Part shown: one piece after another, positions 33,784 through 42,267 of the stretch
Numbering within the stretch: position 1 is the first letter of the stretch
How the letters are laid out: each line of letters opens with the position of its first letter
Assembly (NCBI GenBank): GCA_050331815.1
Contig: JBHJGM010000003.1
Location: forward strand, 434,001 to 498,000
DNA: 64,000 nt
Origin: JBHJGM01 sp050331815
GTDB lineage: Bacteria; Verrucomicrobiota; Verrucomicrobiia; Opitutales; JBHJGM01
Direction of reading: 5' to 3'
The notes under the pieces: generated by a model
What the model was told of the DNA's origin: nothing
What the model saw: only the letters and a program-made list of their open reading frames with translations
Database searches by the model: none
Program-made: the position numbers and the translations under genes

Positions 33784-35436
33784 TCAGTTGGTCAACGCTC
33801 GCGCGTCCATAACAATTCGTTCTCCCGGCGCAACCTCGGCTTGCAGCTCCAGCTCTGGCACCCGCACCCCGACACGGCACCCGCCATGGACTTCAAACGT
33901 CACAGTAAACGCGTGCACGGGCAGATGCAACGAGCCCGACCAGCCAATCGCTTCTTGCGGAAAACGTGGCTTCAAAACCAGCGCGCCATCCACGCGCTTC
34001 AAACCCAGGACCTGCTCAACGAAGAGCGTCGTGGCCAACCCACTCCAGCCCACGAAACCGCGTTGCGGTTGAGTCCCCAGGGTCAGCGCCTTCCAAAGAT
34101 TGCCGCGCTTGCGGCTCAGCTCCGCAATCGAGGGTTGCTGCGGATCGTAAAACTCAAAAACATCCCCTTCGGCGTGGAGCACCTCGATCACACCCCGGCT
34201 CAAACGATAGCCCAGTTGCGCCGCATCGTCGTCATAGCCGCCGCGCTCCAGGCCTTCCACCACCAGGTACGCTGTGTTCAACCAGACCGGTCCGCGCCAC
34301 ATGTCTTTTTCAAAGTGAGGCGAGCTCGCGCTCACCGAAGGCAGCGGCATCCAGGTCCCGTATTGGTCGGGATCCATCGCTCGGTCGCGCAGGCGATGCG
34401 CCTGATTTGCATCGGAGATGCCCGCCGCCATCGGTAACAATGACGCGATGGTGTCAACGCGCCGCCATTTTTTGCTCTGAACGTGACGGTCGTAGAACAG
34501 ACCGTCCTGCGCGTGCCACAAAAAGGCGCGCGTTTGCGCAGCAAGTGTCTCAGCTTCCCCCGTAAATTTCCGCGACTGCGCCGACTCACCCAGTTGCGTG
34601 GCCATCCAGGCCAGCGCTTCGAGCTGCAGGACAACATAGGCACAGAAATCCGGCGCGGCCCAACCCTGCGTGTCGTAAAGCTCGGCTTCATCGCGGTTGG
34701 AAAAACGTGGCGCGTTCTCCACGCCTGACTCGTAGCAATGAATCCAGCCGTACAGCCCGTTCTCGAGTCGCCTGTGGCGTTGAAGCCACCCCTGATAAGC
34801 GACCAGCGCCGGATAAAATGCCCGGACAAAATCCAACCGGGCCGGCCCTTCGATGGCTTCGGCCAGCTTGCGCGCCGACCAGGCGATCAGAGGCGGCTGG
34901 GTGTAGGGCGAGGAAGTAAACTCTGACACAACGTGCTGCAGGCGGTCCTCGTAGCGTAGGTCAATGACCGACTCGATGACCTCCCTCGCAACCTGCGGGT
35001 CCCAATATCGCCACACCAGCGCAATGAACGCCGAATCCCAAAGGTACACCCCATGAAAGGCCGGGCCGGGTTGAGCGTGCCGAAACCGCGTCAGGGGACC
35101 GTTCGGCGGTTGAAGGTTAGCCAGCAGCATGGCGTAGATTCGCGGGAAGCCCGTGGTAAAACGCTCTGGTAAGTCGCCGGGTCCTTGCAGCGTGAGTTGC
35201 GGGGGCCGCGTCACCACGCCCTTGCGCGTTAGCTGGCGCTCATCGAAAAGACTGCGCGAACGGCGTTTGCGCGCCGCGAAAATCCGTGACCACAAGACCA
35301 GCTCGAGCGCGTAATTCAGCAGCCGCCAAAAGCGTCCGGCCAACTGCGGCGGGCCCGACGACACACGCCGGATACGCCTCAACAGCCGCCGCAACCAACT
35401 GCCCCGTGCTTTTGTCTGCGTCTGCTCCGTGCTCAA
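33784..35436 (-). CDS. GH63/MGH1-like glycoside hydrolase with altered acid residue
   Basis: 550 residues. An N-terminal basic segment (residues 1-60) precedes an (alpha/alpha)6-barrel of the GH37/GH63 clan. Diagnostic pieces: PAFHGVYLWDSAFIAL, YTQPPLIAWSARKLAEA, GTWMPLPSVSASSPHF, DMWRGPVWLNTAYLVV and VFEFYDPQQP (usual base Glu). Where the general acid is normally Asp in ESG(M/W)D, this protein reads CYESGVENAPRF, with Glu. Related enzymes hydrolyse alpha-glucosides or mannosyl/glucosylglycerate. The start is a TTG at 35436 with no clear Shine-Dalgarno; the true start may lie within the first 30 residues. First gene of a GH-GT4 pair, divergent from PIG-L. Confidence 0.75.
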   Translation of the reverse strand: MSTEQTQTKARGSWLRRLLRRIRRVSSGPPQLAGRFWRLLNYALELVLWSRIFAARKRRSRSLFDERQLTRKGVVTRPPQLTLQGPGDLPERFTTGFPRIYAMLLANLQPPNGPLTRFRHAQPGPAFHGVYLWDSAFIALVWRYWDPQVAREVIESVIDLRYEDRLQHVVSEFTSSPYTQPPLIAWSARKLAEAIEGPARLDFVRAFYPALVAYQGWLQRHRRLENGLYGWIHCYESGVENAPRFSNRDEAELYDTQGWAAPDFCAYVVLQLEALAWMATQLGESAQSRKFTGEAETLAAQTRAFLWHAQDGLFYDRHVQSKKWRRVDTIASLLPMAAGISDANQAHRLRDRAMDPDQYGTWMPLPSVSASSPHFEKDMWRGPVWLNTAYLVVEGLERGGYDDDAAQLGYRLSRGVIEVLHAEGDVFEFYDPQQPSIAELSRKRGNLWKALTLGTQPQRGFVGWSGLATTLFVEQVLGLKRVDGALVLKPRFPQEAIGWSGSLHLPVHAFTVTFEVHGGCRVGVRVPELELQAEVAPGERIVMDARALTN

Positions 35437-35557
35437 AAAGACAATCTATGCTCCGCTCGTTCCCGGCCGCAAGGAAGGATGCGCCCGTCAAATTGCCTTG
35501 CCTGCACCCGTCGCGGCCATATGTGTTCGCACGCGCATTCACACCACGTCTTGCTCC

Positions 35558-36457
35558 ATGCCTTCGCCACCGTTTCAGCAGCCTCAGGCCGACCTCTACA
35601 TTCCAAACGGGGAAAAGTACGAACGCGCACTGCGGCGCACCACACATCTTTGCATCGCGACACACGCAGACGACATCGAGTTTATAGCCTACCATGGCAT
35701 CGCCGCCTGCTTCAACCGCGAGGACCAAAGTTTTTCCGGCGTCGTGCTGACCGACGGTGTGGGCAGCGCACGCGCAGGGCCCTACGCCAACTTCTCCGAC
35801 GCTGCCCTCCGCGAAGCCCGCGCCCGCGAGCAACGTGCCGCTGCCCAGCTTGGACAGTACGCCGCCGTCGCCCAACTGGCCTGGCCAAGTTCACAGGTCA
35901 AAGCCGGCCTCAATGAGACCGTCGTCAACGAACTGGGCTGGATTCTTGAACAGATGCGCCCGGAGACCCTCTACCTGCACAATCCCTTCGATCGGCACCC
36001 GACGCACCTCGCCGTGCTTCAACATTGCCTGGAAGCCCTGCGCCGCGATGCGCCCCGGCACCTGCCGGCTCAAATCTATGGCTGCGAGGGCTGGCGCGAT
36101 CTGGACTGGCTTCCTCGGAGCGCTCGCATCGAACTCGACGTCTCCGAGCGTCCCCACCTGGCCAACGCACTCAACGGGGTTTTCGACTCGCAGATCGCAG
36201 GCGGCAAACGCTACGACCGCGCGATCCGCGGACGCCGCCAGGCGAACGCAACACTGGCTCAATCGCATAGCACGGACGCCCACGAGGCGGTCACGCTGGC
36301 CGTCGATTTGAAGCCGTTGCTGGAACCGCCCGCAGTGACTCTAGAGGCCTTCACAGCCGGTTATCTGGACGCCTTTCGCGAAGAGGTGCTCGACGGCTTG
36401 CGCGCCCTAGAGGCCCCGTCGCAGTCATCGACGCGGCCATCCGAGGCTGCGGATTGA
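35558..36457 (+). CDS. PIG-L family deacetylase
   Basis: About 299 residues. The N-terminal zinc-site motif reads LCIATHADDIEFIAYHG (the usual form is HPDDxE; here Ala replaces Pro), and the second site reads FDRHPTHLAVLQHCLEA, giving the His-Asp-His ligands. PIG-L enzymes remove N-acetyl groups from GlcNAc-type sugars in GPI anchors, bacillithiol/mycothiol and glycans. The ATG at 35558 starts a family-like N-terminus; the open frame further upstream crosses into the divergent gene's promoter. Together with the GH63-like and GT4 genes across the 121-bp divergent region, a shared glycan or glycoside product is plausible but not identified. Confidence 0.85.
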   Translation: MPSPPFQQPQADLYIPNGEKYERALRRTTHLCIATHADDIEFIAYHGIAACFNREDQSFSGVVLTDGVGSARAGPYANFSDAALREARAREQRAAAQLGQYAAVAQLAWPSSQVKAGLNETVVNELGWILEQMRPETLYLHNPFDRHPTHLAVLQHCLEALRRDAPRHLPAQIYGCEGWRDLDWLPRSARIELDVSERPHLANALNGVFDSQIAGGKRYDRAIRGRRQANATLAQSHSTDAHEAVTLAVDLKPLLEPPAVTLEAFTAGYLDAFREEVLDGLRALEAPSQSSTRPSEAAD

Positions 36458-36470
36458 AGCGGCGTAAACT

Positions 36471-39092
36471 CTAGCCAGTGTTTGCCTGCCGGTCTTCGCG
36501 GCGGCTTAAAAAGGCCGGCAGGATGACCAGTGTGGCGAGCAAGGTGAAGACCACCCCGAGCGTAAGCACCCATCCCAACGTGGCCGTGCCCCGGTGCGGC
36601 GAGAACGCCAGATTCCCGAAGCTGAACAGGGTCGTCAGCGAACTAAAAAAAACGGCCCGCGCCGTGCAACTGGTCAGCAGATCGCCCTCGCCGCGCCGAC
36701 GCACGCGTTGGATTACGTGAATGCCGTTATCCACCCCAAATCCCAGCAGCAAGGGCAGCGCGATCACGTTGGCAAAGTTGAAAGGCACCTCCAGCACGGA
36801 CAGAGTGGCGGCCGTCAGCAGGCCCGCCAGAAGCAGTGGCGTGAGGATCAGTATTGTCTCACGCAGCGAGCGCAGATAGCTCACAAGCAACAGCGCGATG
36901 GCACCCACCGCCAGCAGCAAGGCCATGCGGAAGGCCTCCAAAACCACCGCGCCCGATTCCACCGTGGTGATCAAATCCCCGGTCGCCCGGGGAAAGTCTA
37001 CCTGCAACTGGCGAACGAAGGCCTGCCGTTTCTGCGGACTGTCCAAAGCCGCCTCCGGATAGGCCTGCACGCGGAACAGGCCGTCCGTGTTGACCCAGCG
37101 CTCACGCACGGATGCGGGTAGGGATTCGACTTCGATACCTTCGGCCTCCAGGGACACCGCCAGGTTGTCCAGCGCCAGCGTGAAGGTCTGCAGCAGATCC
37201 GCCTCCAGGGTCTGTAGGGCGGCGGCGCGCGCCTCGGCAGCCTCCGGCAATTCCGCCAGGAAAGACTCAAGCGTCGAGCGTAGCCGTTTTTCAACTACAG
37301 ATTCGCTTCCGGCGTTTTTCAAGGTATCCAAAAACGTACGCAGCGCGGCTTCACGCGCCTCGGTAGTGGGGGCCGGCAGGGGCTCCGACACGTCCCAAAA
37401 GAGCCCGCCCAGAAGCAGATTCATCTCACCGACCTGAGCCAGCCGCGCGTCCTGGTCAGGCGGTACAAAGTCTTCCAGCCAGACGACCTGGGCCACGTCG
37501 GGATCGGCTTTCAAACGCGCGTGCACCTGGGCGGCGGCATCGCGTTGCTCGAACAAAAACTCCACGGTGTACGGCGAAGCCACCTCCTCCTCGATCAGTT
37601 CGCGAATACTCACCACCGATTCGCTTTGGGGGTCGCGCAGATTCAGCGGGTCGTAATCAAACTGCAACATCGGCAGCAGCGCCAGCGCGACCAGCCCCAG
37701 CAGCAACGCCGCCCAGCGAAACGGCGCCGGCTTGTTCTGCGGCAACTGCACCAAGCGGTGCCGGTCGTGGCGGTGCGTCAGTTCAGACAGGAGCTTTGGG
37801 CGCACCGGCCATTTTCGCAGCAGCGAGGGTAGAAGCGTCAGCGAAACCACAAAACTCAGTAGCATGCCCACCCCGGCGATCAGGCCCAGCTCCGCCACGC
37901 CCGCAAACCCGGTCGGCACAAAGGCGAAGAAGCCGATCATGGTTGAGAGGGTGCACAGTAGCAGCGAAGGCCCGACGTCGCGCAGTGCCTCGGTCAGGGC
38001 CGCCGGGCGCGTGCGTCCGCGCACCAACTCCTCGCGAAAATGCAGGCACAGGTGAATCGCGTAGTCCACCCCGAGGCCGATGTAGAGCACGGCAAAGGCG
38101 ATGGAGATCATGTTCAGGCTGCCCACCGCCAAGGCCGCGAATGCCGCCGTCAGCAGCAAGCCGCAGATCAGCGTAACCAGGACCGAAACAATCAGCCCAA
38201 ACGAGCGCAGGCTCCACGTCAGCACTAACGAAACCAGGATAAACGATAGGATACCCGCCTGGATGGCCCCGGTGGTGGCGGCTTCGATCTCCTCGTGCTT
38301 CAGCGCCAGCTCGCCGGTCAGCCGGACGTCTGCAGCAAAGACGCCATCGGCTTCGATGGTTGCCGCCAGCGCACGTACCCGCTCGATCGGTTGCCGGGCC
38401 GGCCGCACGCGCGTGTAATCCAACACTGGACGCACCAGCAACAACTCCCGCGCCCGATCGTCCGAAGCAGCGTCCTCGCGATCCATCAGCGACTGCCAGG
38501 AGAGCACTGCCGCCGGGTCCGCGCGGTCGGCCTGCACAACCGTGTTCAGCGCTTCGAAAAAAGGCTCCAACGCCGCTCGCTGGTCGGCGTTCGCATTCTC
38601 CAAAAATTCGGTCAGACGTCCGAACAGGCCACGCAACGACGGATCACGCTGCAATGCCGCCAGAAAGGGCTGCGTTTCTGCCAGGCGATTGCCCAGGTCG
38701 GCAAGTTCCGCCACGTCGCGAAAGAGCAATCCGTTGCGCCGGAAAAACGCGTCACCCGCCGGCCAGTAAACCGATTCGAAGAGCGCAGGCTCGGCTTGCA
38801 TGGACGCCTGCAGGCGTTCCGCCACGAGAAAGGCGTGCTCGGGCACCGGAGATTCCACGACTACCAGCAGCACGTCGTCGAATTGCGGAAAGGCTGCGTT
38901 CAGGCGCTCGCGCTCCTGGCGAAAAGGCAGCTCCGGGTCGAACAACTCCGCGGTATTGGCATTGATGCCCAGGTGCCCACGCACGTAAAAGAACGAGCCG
39001 AGACTCAAGAGTATCACCAGCGCGATAATCCACCAGCCGCGCCGCTGCACAAAATCGGTCCAAGCACGAAAGCCTGCGTCCACTCGCTGCAT
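36471..39092 (-). CDS. hpnN: RND-superfamily transporter, hopanoid exporter HpnN-like
   Basis: About 873 residues with 12 predicted membrane helices in two RND halves. TM1 lies near residues 25-45, followed by a large periplasmic loop, then helices 2-6 in a sterol-sensing-like block (IEAATTGAIQAGILSFILVS, NMISIAFAVLYIGLGVDYAI, SLLLCTLSTMIGFFAFVPTG). A second loop and a second helix block follow (VALPLLLGFGVDNGIHVIQR, SSLTTLFSFGNLAFSPHRG). HpnN moves hopanoids toward the outer membrane in Gram-negatives. The neighbouring hpnG, squalene synthase and hpnH support that assignment over a generic MMPL. The ATG at 39092 was chosen over a GTG ten codons earlier. Confidence 0.8.
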   Translation of the reverse strand: MQRVDAGFRAWTDFVQRRGWWIIALVILLSLGSFFYVRGHLGINANTAELFDPELPFRQERERLNAAFPQFDDVLLVVVESPVPEHAFLVAERLQASMQAEPALFESVYWPAGDAFFRRNGLLFRDVAELADLGNRLAETQPFLAALQRDPSLRGLFGRLTEFLENANADQRAALEPFFEALNTVVQADRADPAAVLSWQSLMDREDAASDDRARELLLVRPVLDYTRVRPARQPIERVRALAATIEADGVFAADVRLTGELALKHEEIEAATTGAIQAGILSFILVSLVLTWSLRSFGLIVSVLVTLICGLLLTAAFAALAVGSLNMISIAFAVLYIGLGVDYAIHLCLHFREELVRGRTRPAALTEALRDVGPSLLLCTLSTMIGFFAFVPTGFAGVAELGLIAGVGMLLSFVVSLTLLPSLLRKWPVRPKLLSELTHRHDRHRLVQLPQNKPAPFRWAALLLGLVALALLPMLQFDYDPLNLRDPQSESVVSIRELIEEEVASPYTVEFLFEQRDAAAQVHARLKADPDVAQVVWLEDFVPPDQDARLAQVGEMNLLLGGLFWDVSEPLPAPTTEAREAALRTFLDTLKNAGSESVVEKRLRSTLESFLAELPEAAEARAAALQTLEADLLQTFTLALDNLAVSLEAEGIEVESLPASVRERWVNTDGLFRVQAYPEAALDSPQKRQAFVRQLQVDFPRATGDLITTVESGAVVLEAFRMALLLAVGAIALLLVSYLRSLRETILILTPLLLAGLLTAATLSVLEVPFNFANVIALPLLLGFGVDNGIHVIQRVRRRGEGDLLTSCTARAVFFSSLTTLFSFGNLAFSPHRGTATLGWVLTLGVVFTLLATLVILPAFLSRREDRQANTG

Positions 39093-39147
39093 CCGCCCGC
39101 TACACAGCACGCCCGCGCCCACGCGTCAACCACCCTCCCGTCCTCGC

Positions 39148-40245
39148 ATGCCCGCCGCCCGCTGCAAACGCCGCCGAAAGCGCTGGCAATGGGCCTTGCG
39201 CATAACGCTGTTTCTAATTGCCGGGTGCAGTTTACTGGTTGCTTATCGGCTGAATCGCCTGGGCTTCCTCAGCAGTACAAACACGCTCTCCTCGCAGGCG
39301 GATGTGCGCACTTCGCTGATTGAGTTACCCGCGCCCAGTGAAGATATCGCGGTCGATCCGTTGAGTGGCGCGCTTATTTTAAGCTGCGGCGGTCTCCAAG
39401 AAGGTGGTCGGGGGCAAACGCTGGCATTACTGCGAACCGGTTCGGATCGACCGGAAGTGATACAAACCGATGCTCCCGATGATTTTCATCCCCATGGCAT
39501 CGACAGCGTCCAGTTGGATGACCAGCGCTCAAGGTTATTCGTGGTCAACCATCGCCAGCGTTCCCGACCGACCATCGAAATTTTCGATCTCTACGCGTCC
39601 TTAAAACCTCCCAAAGCCTCGCATGTAGAAACCATCGATTCCATCTTTCTGGAGTTTCCCAATGACATTGCTGCCTACGATGCGGAGTCATTTTATGTCA
39701 CCAACAATCCTGACCAAACAAAGCTTTCACAACGCTTGCGGATGTTTTTGGGGGTCACAAGGGGCGAAATTCTTTGGTACGATGCAGATGGTTTTAGGCG
39801 CTTTCATAGCAACGGCTTCACAAACGGCATCGCCTTGAGCCCCGAGCGGGACCGGCTATACGTGGCGCACACGCTTACTGGCAAGATCTCGGCTTTTTAC
39901 ATAGCCGAGAAAAAGAATTTATCCACTAAAGTTACTACCTATCTATACAAACTAAGATTTGATAATCTCTTCGTTGGCGATAACGGTTCGATCCTAGCGG
40001 CTGCACACACCGATCTCCTTGCGTTGGCAGGTCATCGGAAAAATCAGCAAAACGATTCTGGCTGGGAGGCATACCGCATTGACCCGCAGAGCTTTCAGGC
40101 AACAAAAATTGCGGGTGATGACGGGTCTACGATCTCTGGCATCAGCGTGGCCGCTTATTGGAACGGTGCCTACTATTTCGGCAGTGTGGGTGATCCCTAC
40201 CTGCTCAAGGCGACGCCGCTTTCGCCAGCGCCTGCCGCACCTTGA
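39148..40245 (+). CDS. Membrane-anchored paraoxonase/SMP-30-like beta-propeller protein
   Basis: 365 residues. A basic N-terminus with one hydrophobic anchor (LRITLFLIAGCSLLVAYRL) precedes a six-bladed propeller. Family-type segments are AVDPLSGALILSCGG, DFHPHGIDSVQLDD, LEFPNDIAAYDAESFYVTNN, SNGFTNGIALSPERDRLYVA and IFTGKISAFYI-like strands, with the Asn-Asp calcium ligands. Such proteins act as lactonases/arylesterases, usually periplasmic here. Codon usage between 39,650 and 40,150 is distinctly AT-richer than its neighbours, and it runs against the flanking hopanoid genes, suggesting later acquisition. Its 3' end overlaps hpnG by 41 bp. Confidence 0.75.
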   Translation: MPAARCKRRRKRWQWALRITLFLIAGCSLLVAYRLNRLGFLSSTNTLSSQADVRTSLIELPAPSEDIAVDPLSGALILSCGGLQEGGRGQTLALLRTGSDRPEVIQTDAPDDFHPHGIDSVQLDDQRSRLFVVNHRQRSRPTIEIFDLYASLKPPKASHVETIDSIFLEFPNDIAAYDAESFYVTNNPDQTKLSQRLRMFLGVTRGEILWYDADGFRRFHSNGFTNGIALSPERDRLYVAHTLTGKISAFYIAEKKNLSTKVTTYLYKLRFDNLFVGDNGSILAAAHTDLLALAGHRKNQQNDSGWEAYRIDPQSFQATKIAGDDGSTISGISVAAYWNGAYYFGSVGDPYLLKATPLSPAPAAP

Positions 40246-40903
40246 GGCTCTGGGCCTGCAAGGTGCCCATGGCCGCTTTCGATTGCCGGCCCAGTCGCCA
40301 CAGTGTGGGCGCATGCGTCAACGCCACGCCCGGCAGCCGCTGCCACTGCACCCGGCCAAACGCATCGGTCAGGCGCAGCACCGCTTTGGGCAGTGCCTGC
40401 TCGACCGGATCGATCACTGCCCGCACCACCAAAAACGGCAGCCCGGCCTCCCGCGCCACTCGCGCGACTGCTCCGCTTTCCATGTCCGCCGCCACAGCGC
40501 CAGTGCGCTCCGCCAGCGTCCGCTTGGCCTGGGTTGTCTCGAGCACGTGCTTGGCTTCGGCTAAGGGTTCACGGCGCGCAGAGCTCAACCTGGAGAATCG
40601 CTCTAGACGCAGCGTCTCAAAGTGCGAGCCATCGCTGCTGACAACCGCCTGCGGCAGCATCAGCGTGCCAGACTTCAGACCTTCGACCAGCCCGGCACAG
40701 GTACCCCAACTGACCAAACACGCCACACCTTCGCCGACCAGACGCTGCGCCGCTTCGGTGGCGCGCTCCGGCCCGATGCCTGCCACCGACAGCCAGATGG
40801 CTTCCTCATCCAAATGGATAAACGGCCTGGGCTGGCTGGAGAAATCCTTTCCATAAAAAGCGCGCCCCTCCTGAACGAGCCCGCAAACGACCCCTGCCTT
40901 CAC
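40205..40903 (-). CDS. hpnG: Hopanoid-associated phosphorylase / adenosylhopane nucleosidase-like protein HpnG
   Basis: 232 residues of the purine nucleoside phosphorylase fold. MKAGVVCGLVQEGRAF begins the PNP core; VSWGTCAGLVEGLKSGTLML carries the phosphate/base site and AAVADMESGAVARVAREAG-like (GAVAADMESGAVARV) the ribose-binding Met-Glu-Ser. HpnG releases adenine from adenosylhopane, giving ribosylhopane on the route to bacteriohopanepolyols. The 27-bp spacing to the squalene synthase gene on the same strand supports an operon. Its 3' end overlaps the opposing paraoxonase-like gene by 41 bp. Confidence 0.85.
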   Translation of the reverse strand: MKAGVVCGLVQEGRAFYGKDFSSQPRPFIHLDEEAIWLSVAGIGPERATEAAQRLVGEGVACLVSWGTCAGLVEGLKSGTLMLPQAVVSSDGSHFETLRLERFSRLSSARREPLAEAKHVLETTQAKRTLAERTGAVAADMESGAVARVAREAGLPFLVVRAVIDPVEQALPKAVLRLTDAFGRVQWQRLPGVALTHAPTLWRLGRQSKAAMGTLQAQSLKVRQALAKAASP

Positions 40904-40930
40904 GACCTGCTGGATTCGCCGGGTAAACGC

Positions 40931-42079
40931 CTAGACCTCAGCCGGGTCGAAGGCAGCGGTGTTCAGCTTGCCGGGCATCGTGCGTGGCAGCCCCCGCCCA
41001 CAACTCCAGAAAGCCAGCCGCAGCGCCGCGTCGCTTTTGGCCGCCAGGTTGGTAAAGCCGATGGTCGCCTTGACCGTACGCCGCGAAATCTTGACCTGCG
41101 CGCCGTCGCTGAAGCTCGGGTTCGCGTGGATGCGTCGCAACGTCAGCAGGGCCATGCCCAGGGCGCGTAGGCAAAACCGCCGGATGCCCGGCTGGCTGCG
41201 TGGAATCGTGAGCGTGTACTCCAGCGCGTTGCGCAGATGTCCGTGCGCGTGCCCCAGCAGCACCTCCAGCCCCTTTTCCAGCCGTGGCAGATCCGTCTCC
41301 CGCAGCGAGTGAAAGCGTTCGCCCTCGGCCAGGCCAAAAACTTCGCGCGGCATCCAACAGGCCGAACGGTCGCGGTCTTCCCAGACGTCTTTCAGAATGT
41401 TGGTCATCTGCAGGCCCTGACCAAACGAAGGCGCCAGCTCGCGCAGCTTTGCGCCCCGCGCGGCCGCCTCGGCGTCCCACGCGCAGAACAGGTCCGTCAG
41501 CATTTCGCCCACAACACCTGCCACAAAGTAACAGTAGCGGTTCATCGCCTCCAGGGTGGGCACGCCGTCTTCGTTGCGCTCGGCCGCCTCCTGAAAGCCC
41601 GCCATCCCGGAGGCCATGACCCGTACGCAGCGTTCCAGGGCCGTGCGCTGTGTGGTTTCCAGCGCGTGCGTGATGGCGATCACGCGCTCAATTTCTGCAA
41701 TCAGCGTGTGCTCGGCCGCGATTGTGTGCGTCGAGAGGCCCGGGCCCAGCGCCGCTCCAAATGGGGCCGCCGGCTCCTGCCCAGCCACCACCCGATGGAA
41801 GCGCTCCAACAGTGCCCGTTTTTCGAAGGCGTTCAGCGCAGGCTCGTCCTCGATGGTGTCGAGGATGCGGCACAGCAGATAGCCGTTGCCCACGGCGTCC
41901 CGCAACGCGCCCGGCAGCTCGGGTATGGTGATGGCAAAGGTTCGCGAGACCCCCTTCAACATCGCTGCCTGAAACGCCGCGTCATCCGTGTATTCAACTT
42001 CGGATACGTGCTTCGACGGTACAGCTTCCTGCGACGAGCGATCGACTTTCGTCAACATCTTCAAAATCCCCAAAGGCAC
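40931..42079 (-). CDS. Squalene/phytoene synthase family protein, squalene synthase-like
   Basis: 382 residues. Isoprenyl head-to-head synthase with the two Asp-rich sites: NGYLLCRILDTIEDEPALN (first DxxxD) and GLQMTNILKDVWEDRDR (second). SRTFAITIPELPGALRDAVG and NRYCYFVAGVVGEMLTDLF are hallmark segments of single-enzyme squalene synthases (the eukaryote/Methylococcus Sqs type) rather than the HpnC/HpnD pair. It would condense two farnesyl diphosphates to squalene, the hopanoid precursor. Phytoene synthase cannot be ruled out from sequence alone. First gene of a minus unit with hpnG; divergent from ispH. An alternative start is the ATG seven codons in. Confidence 0.85.
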   Translation of the reverse strand: MPLGILKMLTKVDRSSQEAVPSKHVSEVEYTDDAAFQAAMLKGVSRTFAITIPELPGALRDAVGNGYLLCRILDTIEDEPALNAFEKRALLERFHRVVAGQEPAAPFGAALGPGLSTHTIAAEHTLIAEIERVIAITHALETTQRTALERCVRVMASGMAGFQEAAERNEDGVPTLEAMNRYCYFVAGVVGEMLTDLFCAWDAEAAARGAKLRELAPSFGQGLQMTNILKDVWEDRDRSACWMPREVFGLAEGERFHSLRETDLPRLEKGLEVLLGHAHGHLRNALEYTLTIPRSQPGIRRFCLRALGMALLTLRRIHANPSFSDGAQVKISRRTVKATIGFTNLAAKSDAALRLAFWSCGRGLPRTMPGKLNTAAFDPAEV

Positions 42080-42267
42080 GGCGCATGAAGCGCTTGCCCA
42101 ACTTCCTTATGGCCTAGGCATCCAGCCGGGGAGGGTCAAAAACAAAAGCGCTTTGCCGCAGAAGTCCAAGACCCGAACGACTGCCACCAGCCCTTTTAGC
42201 CTTGAACGCGCCCGCACCCTTGCCCAAAACACCACAGACGCTTGCGACGGCTTCTCGACTCTTTGCG

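Noticed and set aside
32563..36457. Bacillithiol (BshA/BshB) pathway
   Set aside because: No BshC-type cysteine ligase nearby and an extra hydrolase is present; GT4 and PIG-L families are too broad to support it.
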